Source of the DNA: Cloacibacillus evryensis DSM 19522 | Lineage (GTDB): Bacteria > Synergistota > Synergistia > Synergistales > Synergistaceae | Direction of reading: 5' to 3' | Assembly (NCBI RefSeq): GCF_000585335.1 | Contig: NZ_KK073872.1 | Location: forward strand, 130,001-194,000 | DNA length: 64,000 nt | Shown: piece after piece, positions 35,709-44,517 of the stretch | How positions within the stretch are numbered: position 1 is the first letter of the stretch | Layout of the letters: every line of letters begins with the position of its first letter | Translations under genes and position numbers: made by a program | The notes under the pieces: generated by a model | Database searches by the model: none | What the model was told of the DNA's origin: nothing | Seen by the model: the letters and a program-made list of their open reading frames with translations, nothing else

Positions 35709-36542
35709 TTACATATTGCCGATGATATGGTCCAGCGAAGGGCTCCTGAATAGGAAATCAGGGTTTTCCGCGGGCTCGCTCCATCCGAAGGTGGAGGATA
35801 TCTCCGCGCAGTATTGGGGAATGCGCTCCTTCAGCCCCTTGACGATGTTGTCGGTGAACCTAGCGCTCGGCCCGGTGACAGCGATCGTACAGAGGATATT
35901 GCCGTCGTTCCCGACGATCGGTCCCGCGATCGAAGAGAAGCCCTCCTGGTATTCGTTGATGCAATAGCTGTAGCCGTTTTTACAGAGGTTATAAAGCTCC
36001 CTCATTAACTTTGCCCGGTCCGTCGTCGTGAATGTCGTAAGGTTCCTTGTATCTTTTAAAAAGCTGTCCTGTTCCTCCGGCGTGGCGTAGGCGAGGAAAC
36101 CCCTGCCGCCCGCGCCGGCCCACAGCACATACTTTGAGCCGACGGTGGGCGAGAACTTGAAGCTGTGAAAGGCCGGCACCTTTTCAAAGCAGATGCGGTA
36201 ATCGCCCTCTCTGATGTAGACCAGCGCCGTTTCTCCAAATTCATCCCTCAGCCTGACGAGATAGGGATATGTCACCTTTCTCAGGAAATCATTCTGCTTT
36301 GCGCAGTAGCCGAGGCTGTAGACCCGCCGCCCGAGGCTGAAACGCTTGGTGCTTTTATCGCGTATAAGGAAAGATTCCTGCTCCAGTATACCCGCGATCC
36401 TCGAGGCGGTGGAATATGGTATCTGCACCAGCTTCGAGATCTCCGTCAGCGACAGGTCGTCTATTCCTCTTGTAAAACAGTTTAATATCGCAAGGGCCCT
36501 CTGTATGGCCTGAGTTCCGGTCTCCAATTGTTTTTCGCTCAT
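35709..36542 (-). CDS. IclR family transcriptional regulator
   Basis: The 277-residue protein has an N-terminal winged helix-turn-helix (about 10-75; AIQRALAILNCF, LSLTEISKLVQIPYSTASRIAGILEQESFL) and a C-terminal GAF-like effector domain with YSYCINEYQEGFSSIAGPIVGNDGNILCTIAVTGPSARF. GGAGG is eight bases before the ATG. It is divergent from the catabolic island starting at 36804, and a 21-bp inverted repeat lies between island promoter and gene. It is therefore the best candidate for binding that repeat and the matching one at 56501-56525. Confidence 0.9.
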   Translation of the reverse strand: MSEKQLETGTQAIQRALAILNCFTRGIDDLSLTEISKLVQIPYSTASRIAGILEQESFLIRDKSTKRFSLGRRVYSLGYCAKQNDFLRKVTYPYLVRLRDEFGETALVYIREGDYRICFEKVPAFHSFKFSPTVGSKYVLWAGAGGRGFLAYATPEEQDSFLKDTRNLTTFTTTDRAKLMRELYNLCKNGYSYCINEYQEGFSSIAGPIVGNDGNILCTIAVTGPSARFTDNIVKGLKERIPQYCAEISSTFGWSEPAENPDFLFRSPSLDHIIGNM

Positions 36543-36694
36543 CTCTCATACCTCCGCGAAACGTATTATAAGCCTAAACATAATGTGATAAGACATTTCT
36601 CCTTGTTATTGAAAATATATTTAACCGCTCAATGAATTTTCCTGAATTTTAACAGATAACATCACCTCAAACCAGATAGAGAAATTTTTCGTTA

Positions 36695-36723
36695 TTGACA
36701 GCCGAGATAAAACTATGTATGAT
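36695..36723 (+). promoter_or_regulatory. Promoter of the catabolic island, unit 1
   Basis: TTGACA (36695-36700), 17 bases, then TATGAT (36718-36723) form a near-consensus sigma-70 promoter about 80 bases upstream of the first island gene. Confidence 0.8.
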
Positions 36724-36739
36724 GTAATCACCACATAGA

Positions 36740-36766
36740 AGATATTATATCCACAATATGGATATA
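36740..36766 (+). promoter_or_regulatory. Inverted-repeat operator, island unit 1
   Basis: TATATCCA and TGGATATA form a perfect inverted repeat around five bases (36746-36766), just downstream of the promoter. The 25-base stretch 36740-36764 is repeated at 56501-56525 with one mismatch. Its position suggests repression by the divergently encoded IclR protein. Confidence 0.75.
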
Positions 36767-36803
36767 AGCAAGAGATAAAAATTATGAAAGGGATGGCGCG
36801 GAT

Positions 36804-37307
36804 ATGCAGATAAAGATGCCGGTCGACGATGAGACGATAAAGAAGCTGCACGTGTATGACATGGTCGAGATCTACGGGCCGATCTTTACGGGTCGCGACG
36901 CGGTGCTGCCGAAGGTCGTCAAGTGTATCGAAGAGGGAACATGTGAGGAAAAGGGGATCTTTCTGAAAGGGGCGGCCGTTTTTCACACGGCGGTGAGCCC
37001 CGCCGGCATCGGGCCGACATCGAGCAACAAGCTCGATATTGAGGGCAGCATTCCCGCGCTCTCGGAGGCCGGCGTCAAAATGCACATCGGCAAAGGCAGC
37101 CTCAAGAAAGAAACGGTCGAGGCTCTGAAGAAAAATAATTCGATCTTCCTCGTCACCCCGCCGAACACGGCGCTGTTGACGGCTACGATGAAAAGCAAGC
37201 GCGTCGTGGCCTTCCCCGAAGAGGGCATGGAGGCGCTTTACGAGGTCGAGGTCGAAAAGTTCCCCGCTATAGTCGCCATCGCTCACGGCGAATCGATCTA
37301 TGACTAA
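36804..37307 (+). CDS. Class I fumarase-type beta subunit (candidate mesaconase)
   Basis: The 167-residue protein matches the C-terminal/beta part of class I fumarases and tartrate dehydratase: VEIYGPIFTGRDAVLPKV, FHTAVSPAGIGPTSSNKLD and IGKGSLKKETVEAL. The alpha subunit is encoded next. Such alpha-beta hydratases act on fumarate, tartrate or mesaconate. With methylaspartate ammonia-lyase in the same unit, hydration of mesaconate to citramalate is the most likely reaction; this is inference from context. It is the first gene after the operator. Confidence 0.85.
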   Translation: MQIKMPVDDETIKKLHVYDMVEIYGPIFTGRDAVLPKVVKCIEEGTCEEKGIFLKGAAVFHTAVSPAGIGPTSSNKLDIEGSIPALSEAGVKMHIGKGSLKKETVEALKKNNSIFLVTPPNTALLTATMKSKRVVAFPEEGMEALYEVEVEKFPAIVAIAHGESIYD

Positions 37308-37331
37308 GAGGGGCCGGCGGAGGTAATTAAG

Positions 37332-38192
37332 ATGATAGATTGCAGGGAAGTTACGGAAAAAACGGCGGATACACTGGTCAGGGCAAGCACGGTCTTTCGT
37401 CCAGACCAGATAGCGGCCTATAAGCGCGCGGCGGAGAATGAAGAGAGCCCGCACGCCAGATGGGTACTCAACAATATCCTTGAAAACGCGGAGATCGCGG
37501 AATCAAAGGTATTCCCGCTCTGCGACGATACGGGCATCCCCCATCTCTTCCTTGAAGTGGGCGAAGAATGCGTCGTCCCCGCCGGTTTTTACAAAGCGGT
37601 GGAGGAAGGCGTCGCCAAAGGTTTGAGGACGCTTCCGGGCCGCCCGATGGCGGTGATGGGAAACGACGCCGAACGCATAAGCCAGAGCGGAGGGCTCTCC
37701 GACGACTCCGGCGCGCTCGCGATGGCCCCTATTCAGACAAGACATGTTCCGGGCAAAGATATCCGCCTGACGGTGATGATGTACGGCGGCGGTCCCGAGA
37801 TCCGCGGCAAGACGCTGCGCGTCTTCCATAAACATTCGGTCGACACGGTGATAGACGAGATGATCGCCTGGGGCGCCGAGGGCGCGAAGCTCCTGGGTTG
37901 TCTGCCCTGCGTGCTTGTATTCGGCATCGGCCGCTCCAACTATGAGGCCGCCTCGCTGGGCATGGAGGCGATGGCCAAGGGCAACTTCCTTGTGCAGTCG
38001 GAGATGGAAAAGAGGATCACCGACGCCGTAAACGAATCCGGCTACGGCGCGCTGGGGCTCGGAGGCAAGACCACGGTCCTCGGCACCTTCGTCAAGGTCG
38101 GGCCGCAGAGGGCCAGCGGCATAAGAGTAGTATCGATGAGGCTGGGCTGCTGCTTTGATCCGCGCCGCGCCGAGTGTCTCTTTGAAGGATAA
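37332..38192 (+). CDS. Class I fumarase-type alpha subunit (candidate mesaconase)
   Basis: The 286-residue protein is the iron-sulfur alpha subunit of a class I hydratase: FPLCDDTGIPHLFLEVG contributes one cluster Cys, and further Cys lie in AKLLGCLPCVLVFGIGRSNYEA and the C-terminal MRLGCCFDPRR. GALGLGGKTTVLGTFVKVG is also typical. With the beta subunit it should form an oxygen-sensitive 4Fe-4S hydratase. GGAGG lies eight bases before the ATG. Fumarate or tartrate as substrate cannot be excluded. Confidence 0.85.
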   Translation: MIDCREVTEKTADTLVRASTVFRPDQIAAYKRAAENEESPHARWVLNNILENAEIAESKVFPLCDDTGIPHLFLEVGEECVVPAGFYKAVEEGVAKGLRTLPGRPMAVMGNDAERISQSGGLSDDSGALAMAPIQTRHVPGKDIRLTVMMYGGGPEIRGKTLRVFHKHSVDTVIDEMIAWGAEGAKLLGCLPCVLVFGIGRSNYEAASLGMEAMAKGNFLVQSEMEKRITDAVNESGYGALGLGGKTTVLGTFVKVGPQRASGIRVVSMRLGCCFDPRRAECLFEG

Positions 38193-38221
38193 GAATCTAA
38201 TTTATATCAGGAGGATATAAG

Positions 38222-39571
38222 ATGAAGATATTTAAAAACGGCACCGTCGTAACCGGAGACGGCAAGACAGTATTGGAGAAGGCGAACGTCATTGAGGTCG
38301 ACGGGCTCGTCGCCGACGTAAACCTCTATTATGACGAAAACCTTGAGTCATACGCGGAAGAGGTCGTAGACTGCGGCGGCAAGTGCGTGATGCCCGGCAT
38401 GATCAACCACCATCAGCACGGCGTGACCTTTGGCACGATGTTTGCCAGCGGCTGCGTCAGCTACGGGCGCGAATTTATCCTCGACCACCTCGACAGGAGC
38501 CTGCTCCAGGGGCACACGACGGTCCTCAACGTCGACGGTTTCGCGACGATGGACGAGGTCGAAGAGGCCCAGAAGGCCCATCCGATCCGTATCAAGACGG
38601 CGACGACCCACGCCCCGATCAACTACCACGCGGGCGAGCTCTGTGACGGCAAAGGTTTCCTGCCCAAGCACAAAGAGATGACCGTTGAAAAGATGCTCGC
38701 GGACGGCGCGGTCTGCATCGGCGAAGTCGGCGGCGGCCATACGCTCGGCGGCGGCGGTCAGGATTATCTTTACATCCCGCGCGCGGTCAAAGAGCGCAAA
38801 GGCAAGGACATAGACTACCTCCAGGCGCGCGCGATGAAGCTCTCCGTCCTCGGACGCTATATAGAAGAATCATATTATGACCGCGACCGCGTGGCGGCGG
38901 CGCTCAAAGAGGCCAAGCTTGACAGCTTTCTCACGCCGGAAGAGACGAAGGACATCGTCTACAAGACGACGCTCGCCTCAGTGAAGGTGGCCCTTGACGG
39001 ATACCGCGAAGCGGCGAACCTCGCCAAGAGATACGACGTGCCGCTGATGATCCACAACGCTCCGACCTCTAAGTACATCGTCCACGAGATCGCGAAGATG
39101 GGCCTTAACACACTTATCTGCTGTCACTCAAACTACCTATTCACCACCGAGGAATGCGTCGAAAACGGCCGCTACCTCAAGCAGTTCCCCGGCGTCGTGC
39201 TCGACGCCGCCGTACATGATCCCTGGGGCGCGAAGCACCTCGTCGCCACGCCGGACAACCTTTACGCCTTCTATGAAAACGACCTCATCGACGTCATCTC
39301 CACCGACTTCGCGGCCGGACACAGCGATTCGATGCTCGAAGCCATCCAGCACGCGGCGCTCGAGAAGAAGCTCGTCGGCCTCGCTAAAGCGGTGAGACAG
39401 GGGACTTCAAGAGTCACCGAAGTGCTGCCGCTGCTCGCGCCGAACCTCGGCGAACTCAAGAAAGGCTATACGGCTGACATCGTGGTCACGGAATATCCGC
39501 AGCTCAAGAACGTTGAAAGAGTTTACATCGGCGGCAAACTCGTCGCCAAAGACGGTAAAGTCATTCGTTAA
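38222..39571 (+). CDS. Amidohydrolase, enamidase-like
   Basis: The 449-residue enzyme has the amidohydrolase layout: a beta-sandwich start, CVMPGMINHHQHGVTFG (metal-binding His pair near residue 63), GEVGGGHTLGGGG, MIHNAPTS, CCHSN and a late Asp in ISTDFAAGHSD, then the C-terminal sandwich ADIVVTEYPQLKNVERVYIGGKLV. The stretch NYHAGELCDGKG...GAVCIGEVGGG resembles enamidase of nicotinate fermentation, which opens a reduced lactam ring with loss of ammonia. Neighbouring hnr-like and molybdenum hydroxylase genes agree. The exact substrate is unknown; another cyclic amidase is possible. Confidence 0.7.
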   Translation: MKIFKNGTVVTGDGKTVLEKANVIEVDGLVADVNLYYDENLESYAEEVVDCGGKCVMPGMINHHQHGVTFGTMFASGCVSYGREFILDHLDRSLLQGHTTVLNVDGFATMDEVEEAQKAHPIRIKTATTHAPINYHAGELCDGKGFLPKHKEMTVEKMLADGAVCIGEVGGGHTLGGGGQDYLYIPRAVKERKGKDIDYLQARAMKLSVLGRYIEESYYDRDRVAAALKEAKLDSFLTPEETKDIVYKTTLASVKVALDGYREAANLAKRYDVPLMIHNAPTSKYIVHEIAKMGLNTLICCHSNYLFTTEECVENGRYLKQFPGVVLDAAVHDPWGAKHLVATPDNLYAFYENDLIDVISTDFAAGHSDSMLEAIQHAALEKKLVGLAKAVRQGTSRVTEVLPLLAPNLGELKKGYTADIVVTEYPQLKNVERVYIGGKLVAKDGKVIR

Positions 39572-39607
39572 TTATCATATAAATATTCAGAGAGGAAATG
39601 ATTTGAA

Positions 39608-40858
39608 ATGAAGGTTAAAAAGGTACTTTGTTCAGAGGCGCTTACCGGATTCTATATGGACGACAAAGAGGCCATCAAAAGCGGCGCTAAGTCCGACGGC
39701 TTCGTATATAAAGGCGCGCCGGTAACGCCCGGATTCAAGTCGATCAGACAGCCAGGCGTGGCGGTTTCCGTGATGTTCGTCCTTGAAGACGGCCATGTGG
39801 TATACGGCGACTGCGCCGTCGCCCAGTACGCGGCCAGCGGCGGCAGAGAGGTCCCGAACACCGCCGCGGCGCTGATCAAGGTCATCGAGAAGTACGTAAC
39901 GCCCTACTTTGAGGGAATGGATATCAAAGAATTCAAATCGACGGCGGAGAAATTTGACCGCTATGAGTTCGACGGAGAGCGCCTCCCCGCCTCCATCCGC
40001 TACGGCGTGACTCAGGCGATACTCGAAGCCGCCGCCTACGAGCAGAAGCTGACGATGTGCGAAGTCATCCTCAACGAATACAACCTGCCCGTCGACCTCA
40101 CCCCTGTGCGCATCAACGCCCAGTCCGGCGACGAGCGCTACACCAACGTTGACAAGATGATCCTCAAGAAGGTCGGCATGATGCCCCACGGACTGATCAA
40201 CAACGTCGAAGAGAAGCTCGGCAAAGACGGACAGATATTCCTTGACTGGGTCAAATGGGTCACGAAGCGCATCTCCGATATCGGTGAACCCGACTACAAG
40301 CCCGTCATGCGCTACGACGTCTACGGCTGCATGGGCAAGGCCTTCGACAACGACCTTGACAAGGTCGGCGAATACCTCATCAAAGTCGCCGACGCCTGCG
40401 CCCCCTATGAAGTATTCGTCGAGATGCCGGTAGATATGAAATCGAACGAAAAGCAGCTTGAGGCCATGAAATATCTGCGCAAGTACCTTGACGACGCCGG
40501 CTGCCGCCTTAAACTTATCATCGACGAATACGCGAACACCTACGAAGAGATCGTCGAGTGGGTCGACGCCAAGGGCGCCGACATGGTACAGGTCAAGACG
40601 ATCGACCTCGGCGGCATCAACAACATAGTGGAGGCCGACCTCTACTGCAAGGCGCACGGCGTCCTTGCCTACCAGGGCGGCACCTGCAACCAGACGGACA
40701 AGGCTGCGATCGTCTGCGCCAATCTTGCCGTTGCCACCAAACCGTTCGCAATGGCGGGAACCCCCGGAATGGGCGTCGACGAAGGCGTAATGATCGTCAG
40801 CAACGAGCAGGAGAGACTGCTCGCGATACTCAAAGCGAAACAGGAAGGTAAGATCTAG
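39608..40858 (+). CDS. mal: Methylaspartate ammonia-lyase
   Basis: The 416-residue enolase-superfamily enzyme matches methylaspartate ammonia-lyase throughout, including GVTQAILEAAAYEQKLTMCEVI, MGKAFDNDLDKVGEYL and the catalytic Lys near residue 330 in DMVQVKTIDLGGINNIVEA. It converts (2S,3S)-3-methylaspartate to mesaconate and ammonia with Mg2+. In clostridial glutamate fermentation it follows glutamate mutase, but no mutase genes are in this window. It is the last gene before an internal terminator. Mesaconate would feed the fumarase-type hydratase encoded upstream. Confidence 0.93.
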   Translation: MKVKKVLCSEALTGFYMDDKEAIKSGAKSDGFVYKGAPVTPGFKSIRQPGVAVSVMFVLEDGHVVYGDCAVAQYAASGGREVPNTAAALIKVIEKYVTPYFEGMDIKEFKSTAEKFDRYEFDGERLPASIRYGVTQAILEAAAYEQKLTMCEVILNEYNLPVDLTPVRINAQSGDERYTNVDKMILKKVGMMPHGLINNVEEKLGKDGQIFLDWVKWVTKRISDIGEPDYKPVMRYDVYGCMGKAFDNDLDKVGEYLIKVADACAPYEVFVEMPVDMKSNEKQLEAMKYLRKYLDDAGCRLKLIIDEYANTYEEIVEWVDAKGADMVQVKTIDLGGINNIVEADLYCKAHGVLAYQGGTCNQTDKAAIVCANLAVATKPFAMAGTPGMGVDEGVMIVSNEQERLLAILKAKQEGKI

Positions 40859-40877
40859 CGTACCACCTCTACCCTCG

Positions 40878-40924
40878 CTCCGGCAGTGTCGACGGCAGTA
40901 ATGCAGCGCTGCCGGAGTTTTTGT
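40878..40924 (+). terminator. Internal terminator within the island
   Basis: CTCCGGCAG and CTGCCGGAG pair perfectly around a 22-base loop and are followed by TTTTTGT. It lies between mal and the hnr-like gene, so genes downstream depend on read-through or an unseen promoter. Confidence 0.8.
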
Positions 40925-40952
40925 AAGGCCCCTTTTAAAGGAGTTGGGAGAA

Positions 40953-42476
40953 ATGATAAGAGTTGAAATCAGCAAGTGTGTGGGATGCAAGGCGTGTGAG
41001 CAGGTATGTCCCTCCGGGGCGATCAGGGTCGTTGACAGAAAGGCGGTAGTCAACGACAACTGCGTCCACTGCGTCACCTGCATCAAATACTGCAAACCCG
41101 GCGCGATATCGGAGGATGCGGTAGCGGAGAATACCCTGCTCTGCCGCAACTGCGGCGTCAAATGCCGCATTCCCGAGGGTAAAGAGGGCGCGTGCAAGCG
41201 CTTCCGCAATGAAAACGGCGGGCTTGCCCTTGTAAGGCCCCTGCAGATACCGACAAACACCGAGATCACTCCGGAAAAGACCGCGATCATGAAACCGGTC
41301 GTTTCCGCGGTCGGAGCCGGCGCTGCCTATCCCGATTACAAACCGGCCCCCTATATCGTCACCGAAAAGCGCGATGATTTTGACGTCGTCACCGTCGTTA
41401 CAGAGGCCCCGGTCTCCTACAGCTCGATGATGGTGAAGATCGACACCAACGCCCACATCGGCGATGAGGGCGCGCTCGTTCGCCGCAGCGGCAGGGTTGT
41501 CGGCATCGTCACCACGGAGCAATACGGTTCCCATATTCTCATCCTCGGCGGCGTCAACAAGGTCAAAGGCCCCGACGGCATGTATGTCGTGAAGACGATG
41601 GCCGAGCTGGGAAATAAAGAAAAGGTGACGCTGACGGTGGATAACGGCTGCACGCTGGAGCTGCAGGTAGGCGAGCATCCCGTGATCAACGGCGTCGTTG
41701 ACGATAAAATGCGCGTCGGCTGCGGCGGCGCCTGCTGCGGATTGTTCGCGCGCTCGCTGGCTCCGCTTATTGACGAGGCGATCATCCTCGACCATCATAT
41801 CACCGGGCTTTTCACACAGCATCCCGCCGGCGCGGAGCAGAAACCTTACAGCGGCGTCACACCCGTCGGACGGCTGGCGACCAACGGCCGTTATTTCTTT
41901 GAGCACGGCGACGGCTGGGGCGGCACAAATATCAAAGACCCCATCGAGGCGATCAGGAATATCGATATGAACATCGCCAGGCCGGGCATGAAGATACTGG
42001 TCGCCGAAACCACCTGGCGCAAGATCGCGCTCTTCGAGGTCTCATCCGAGGGAAAGCCGGTACCTGTCGCGATCCCCGCCGAACTGGAAGCCTTCCGTAA
42101 AATGGCGGCTGGCTGCTGCGAAGACAGCCGCGTCTCCGCGATGTACTATGCGGGCGTCGGCGGCAGCGCGCGGGCCGGCGTCACGGTCGACCCGATACAG
42201 ATCACCAAGGCGGTGCACCGAGGCGACGCGAACCTCACGATCGCCGGCGCTCCGACATACCTGATGCCCGGCGGCGGAATAACGTTTCTTGCCGATGTGG
42301 AGAAGATGATCGACCACCCCTTCAACTACACGGCTTCGCCGGCGGTCCTCGCCCCCATCGAATACACGATGACGGTTGAAAATTACGAAAAGATCAAGGG
42401 GCACGTCCACGCGATGCGCACAAAAGAGGATGTGCTCAAAGAGGGCAGATACGAGTTTACCGAGCTCAAGGATTAA
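40953..42476 (+). CDS. hnr: 6-hydroxynicotinate reductase-like iron-sulfur protein
   Basis: The 507-residue protein opens with two ferredoxin 4Fe-4S motifs (Cys9-x2-Cys-x2-Cys-x3-Cys in KCVGCKACEQVCPSG, and NCVHCVTCIKYCKPG), then a third Cys group (CRNCGVKCRIPEGKEGACKRF). A large domain with glycine-rich blocks and Cys in VGCGGACCGLFARS follows. This layout and the context (UPF0280, molybdenum hydroxylase, enamidase-like gene) match 6-hydroxynicotinate reductase of anaerobic nicotinate fermentation, which reduces a hydroxypyridine ring with ferredoxin. The ring substrate here is not known. AAAGGAG precedes the ATG at 40953. Confidence 0.72.
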   Translation: MIRVEISKCVGCKACEQVCPSGAIRVVDRKAVVNDNCVHCVTCIKYCKPGAISEDAVAENTLLCRNCGVKCRIPEGKEGACKRFRNENGGLALVRPLQIPTNTEITPEKTAIMKPVVSAVGAGAAYPDYKPAPYIVTEKRDDFDVVTVVTEAPVSYSSMMVKIDTNAHIGDEGALVRRSGRVVGIVTTEQYGSHILILGGVNKVKGPDGMYVVKTMAELGNKEKVTLTVDNGCTLELQVGEHPVINGVVDDKMRVGCGGACCGLFARSLAPLIDEAIILDHHITGLFTQHPAGAEQKPYSGVTPVGRLATNGRYFFEHGDGWGGTNIKDPIEAIRNIDMNIARPGMKILVAETTWRKIALFEVSSEGKPVPVAIPAELEAFRKMAAGCCEDSRVSAMYYAGVGGSARAGVTVDPIQITKAVHRGDANLTIAGAPTYLMPGGGITFLADVEKMIDHPFNYTASPAVLAPIEYTMTVENYEKIKGHVHAMRTKEDVLKEGRYEFTELKD

Positions 42477-42555
42477 ATGGCGGTTTTATGTCCCGTGGGA
42501 GAGAAGGGACATTTATTCGGAAAACGTTTCACATTTTGAGAGGAGGAACTTTGTA

Positions 42556-43536
42556 ATGAAAAAGTTTTTTACGGTACTGGCATTAGTGGCGGTAATCTTC
42601 TCAGTGGCTGGTTTTGCGGCAGCTCCGGCACAGGCTGCGCAGAAACTTGACCTGGCAATATGCGGAGGCTCTATCGGCGGCGCTTGGGCGGCGATCGGCG
42701 AAGGCGTCGGCGAAGTCGTAAGGCGCAGCTATCCCGGTTCCAACACCGCTTATGAAGTGGGTCAGGAAGCGGCCAACCTCGCCCTTGTTTCGCGCGGGAA
42801 AATCCAGCTCGGCATCGCTCACGCCCAGCTCATCAAAATGGCGGCGGACGGCAAACAGCCCTTTAAGAAAAAGATCGATAACCTTCGCGCGCTCTGTGTT
42901 CTTTACAACGGAGCGGTAGAGCATTTTATCGTCAAAGCTGACACGAAGGCAAACACCTTCGCCGATCTGAAGAGTAAGAAATATCCGCTCAAAGCCTATT
43001 TCAACACCAAGGATTCCTTTATGGACATCGTAGGCAAAAAGGTTATCGAGGCTGAAGGCATCACTGCGGCCGATATCGACAAGTGGGGCGGGTTCACGAA
43101 GAACAGCTCGATGGGCGCGGCTCTTGACCTTATGAGAGACGGCAAGATCGACGCCTACAGCAACGTTATTCAGGTACCGTCAAGCCATGTCGTCGACGCG
43201 GGAACGACCCTGAAGCTGAACCTGCTCGGCATGTCTCCCGCCGCCCAGAAGAAGGTCAACGACGAACTGGGCACCTACTCGGCCGTGATCCCCAAATCCG
43301 CCTATAACTTCCTCAAGAATGATGTTCCCACCGTCGGAGCTACGGTCATCCTGTTTACCAACGCCGACCTTCCCGACGACGAAGCATACGCGATCCTCAA
43401 GTCGATCAAGGACAATTTCCCCTACTTCTGCAACATCCACGGTTCGCTTAAGGGGCTGAAATTCTCGGAAATTAAGAATACGGCGCCCGTTCCGCTTCAC
43501 CCCGGCGCGGTGAAGTTTTTTAACGAAAACAAGTAA
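42556..43536 (+). CDS. TAXI family TRAP transporter solute-binding protein
   Basis: The 326-residue exported protein has a signal peptide ending near APAQAA (residue 27). A TAXI-type binding fold follows: LDLAICGGSIGGAWAAIGEGVGEVVRRSYPGS, YEVGQEAANLALVSRGKIQLGIAHAQL and the middle segment SMGAALDLMRDGKIDAYSNV. TAXI proteins bind a carboxylate and hand it to a fused TRAP permease, encoded here at 46857-48782. GAGGAGGAACTTTGTA precedes the ATG. The likely cargo is the island's substrate. Confidence 0.88.
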   Translation: MKKFFTVLALVAVIFSVAGFAAAPAQAAQKLDLAICGGSIGGAWAAIGEGVGEVVRRSYPGSNTAYEVGQEAANLALVSRGKIQLGIAHAQLIKMAADGKQPFKKKIDNLRALCVLYNGAVEHFIVKADTKANTFADLKSKKYPLKAYFNTKDSFMDIVGKKVIEAEGITAADIDKWGGFTKNSSMGAALDLMRDGKIDAYSNVIQVPSSHVVDAGTTLKLNLLGMSPAAQKKVNDELGTYSAVIPKSAYNFLKNDVPTVGATVILFTNADLPDDEAYAILKSIKDNFPYFCNIHGSLKGLKFSEIKNTAPVPLHPGAVKFFNENK

Positions 43537-43546
43537 TAAGTTTTGA

Positions 43547-43590
43547 TTTTGCCGCGGGAAACCCTTTTATTTAAGGATTCCCACGGCAAA
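43547..43590 (+). repeat. Stem-loop after the TAXI gene
   Basis: TTTTGCCGCGGGAA and TTCCCACGGCAAA pair with one C-A mismatch around an AT-rich loop, ten bases after the stop. No T-run follows. Such hairpins after binding-protein genes often stabilise the upstream mRNA, giving more binding protein than permease. Confidence 0.5.
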
Positions 43591-43604
43591 TCAGGAGTAA
43601 TTTC

Positions 43605-44492
43605 ATGAACTTTCAAAAGTACAATGTAATACAGGAGGGCCTCGTCTATATCGATCACGGCCCGATCACCATGACGCTTGAGGCGCGCCGTAACGGCTGT
43701 GCCTTTACGGAGGCGGCGGTTGCCGGAGCGGAGCGGGTGCTCGAAGTCTTTGGAGAGTCAGCAGTATATCTTGAGTATCTGCGCCGCCCGGTGGAAAAAA
43801 TATCTTCGCTCCCGGACGGGACGCCGCTGGCGGTACGTAAAATGACGGAATCCGTCATGATGCTCGAAGAGGGAGACTTCACTCCGCTGGCTGCGGTCGC
43901 GGGCACGACCGCGGATTTCGCCGTCGAAGCGATGGCCGCCCACGGAGCGGATTACGCGCTTGCCAATAACGGAGGCGATATTGCCTGGCATATATCCCGG
44001 GGACAGAGTACGCCGCGAGATTTTTTGAAGGTCGGCCTGATAAGCGACATCAACGGCGGGCGGGCAACCCATTCTCTGAAAATAAAATCATTCGGTGAGA
44101 TAAGGGGACTTGCCACAAGCGGATTGGGAGGAAGGAGCCTTACGCGCGGTATCGCTTCAGCCGTGACGGCGCTCGCTCCCGATTCTTCAAGGGCTGACGC
44201 GGCGGCCACCGCGATCGCCAACGCCTGTTACTGTGATGATCCGGCCATAGAACAGTGCCTCGCTGAGGAGCTTGACTACGGAACGGATATCCGCGGGCTG
44301 ACGGTGACGAAGTCCGTCGGCTGCCTTCGGAGCGGAAGCGCCGAGCTTGCTCTTGAGGCGGGATGCCGGAGAGCCGAAACGCTGATCGGCAAAGGAATGA
44401 TTTTTGGCGCGGTGTTGTTTGTCGCCGGCGCCATGCAGATAGTAAAAACGAAGGAGAGAGTGGACCTCTTTGAGGTCGCCGCGTTGGATTAG
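43605..44492 (+). CDS. UPF0280 family protein (ApbE-like)
   Basis: The 295-residue protein matches UPF0280: an N-terminal YIDHGPITMTLEARRNG, ESVMMLEEGDFTPLAAVAGTTADFAVEAMAAHGADYALANNGGDIAWH (the last part is ApbE-like) and GRSLTRGIASAVTALAPDSSRADAAATAIANAC. ApbE proteins transfer FMN to protein threonines; whether UPF0280 does is unknown. It is often near hnr-like genes in my recollection, so a role in maturing a flavin-containing reductase of this island is plausible. Confidence 0.8.
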   Translation: MNFQKYNVIQEGLVYIDHGPITMTLEARRNGCAFTEAAVAGAERVLEVFGESAVYLEYLRRPVEKISSLPDGTPLAVRKMTESVMMLEEGDFTPLAAVAGTTADFAVEAMAAHGADYALANNGGDIAWHISRGQSTPRDFLKVGLISDINGGRATHSLKIKSFGEIRGLATSGLGGRSLTRGIASAVTALAPDSSRADAAATAIANACYCDDPAIEQCLAEELDYGTDIRGLTVTKSVGCLRSGSAELALEAGCRRAETLIGKGMIFGAVLFVAGAMQIVKTKERVDLFEVAALD

Positions 44493-44517
44493 GTAATACA
44501 GTTGTGGAGGGCTCTAT

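Noticed and set aside
38222-39571. Reading the amidohydrolase as SsnA and the island as a uric-acid/purine cluster
   Set aside because: The sequence does not follow the SsnA pattern, and ygeX, ygeY, ygeW and hydantoinase genes are missing; enamidase-like features fit better.
39632-41290. Long minus-strand frame of 552 codons opposite mal and the hnr-like gene
   Set aside because: It is antisense to two well-supported genes, has no ribosome-binding site and its composition is that of a GC-rich shadow frame.
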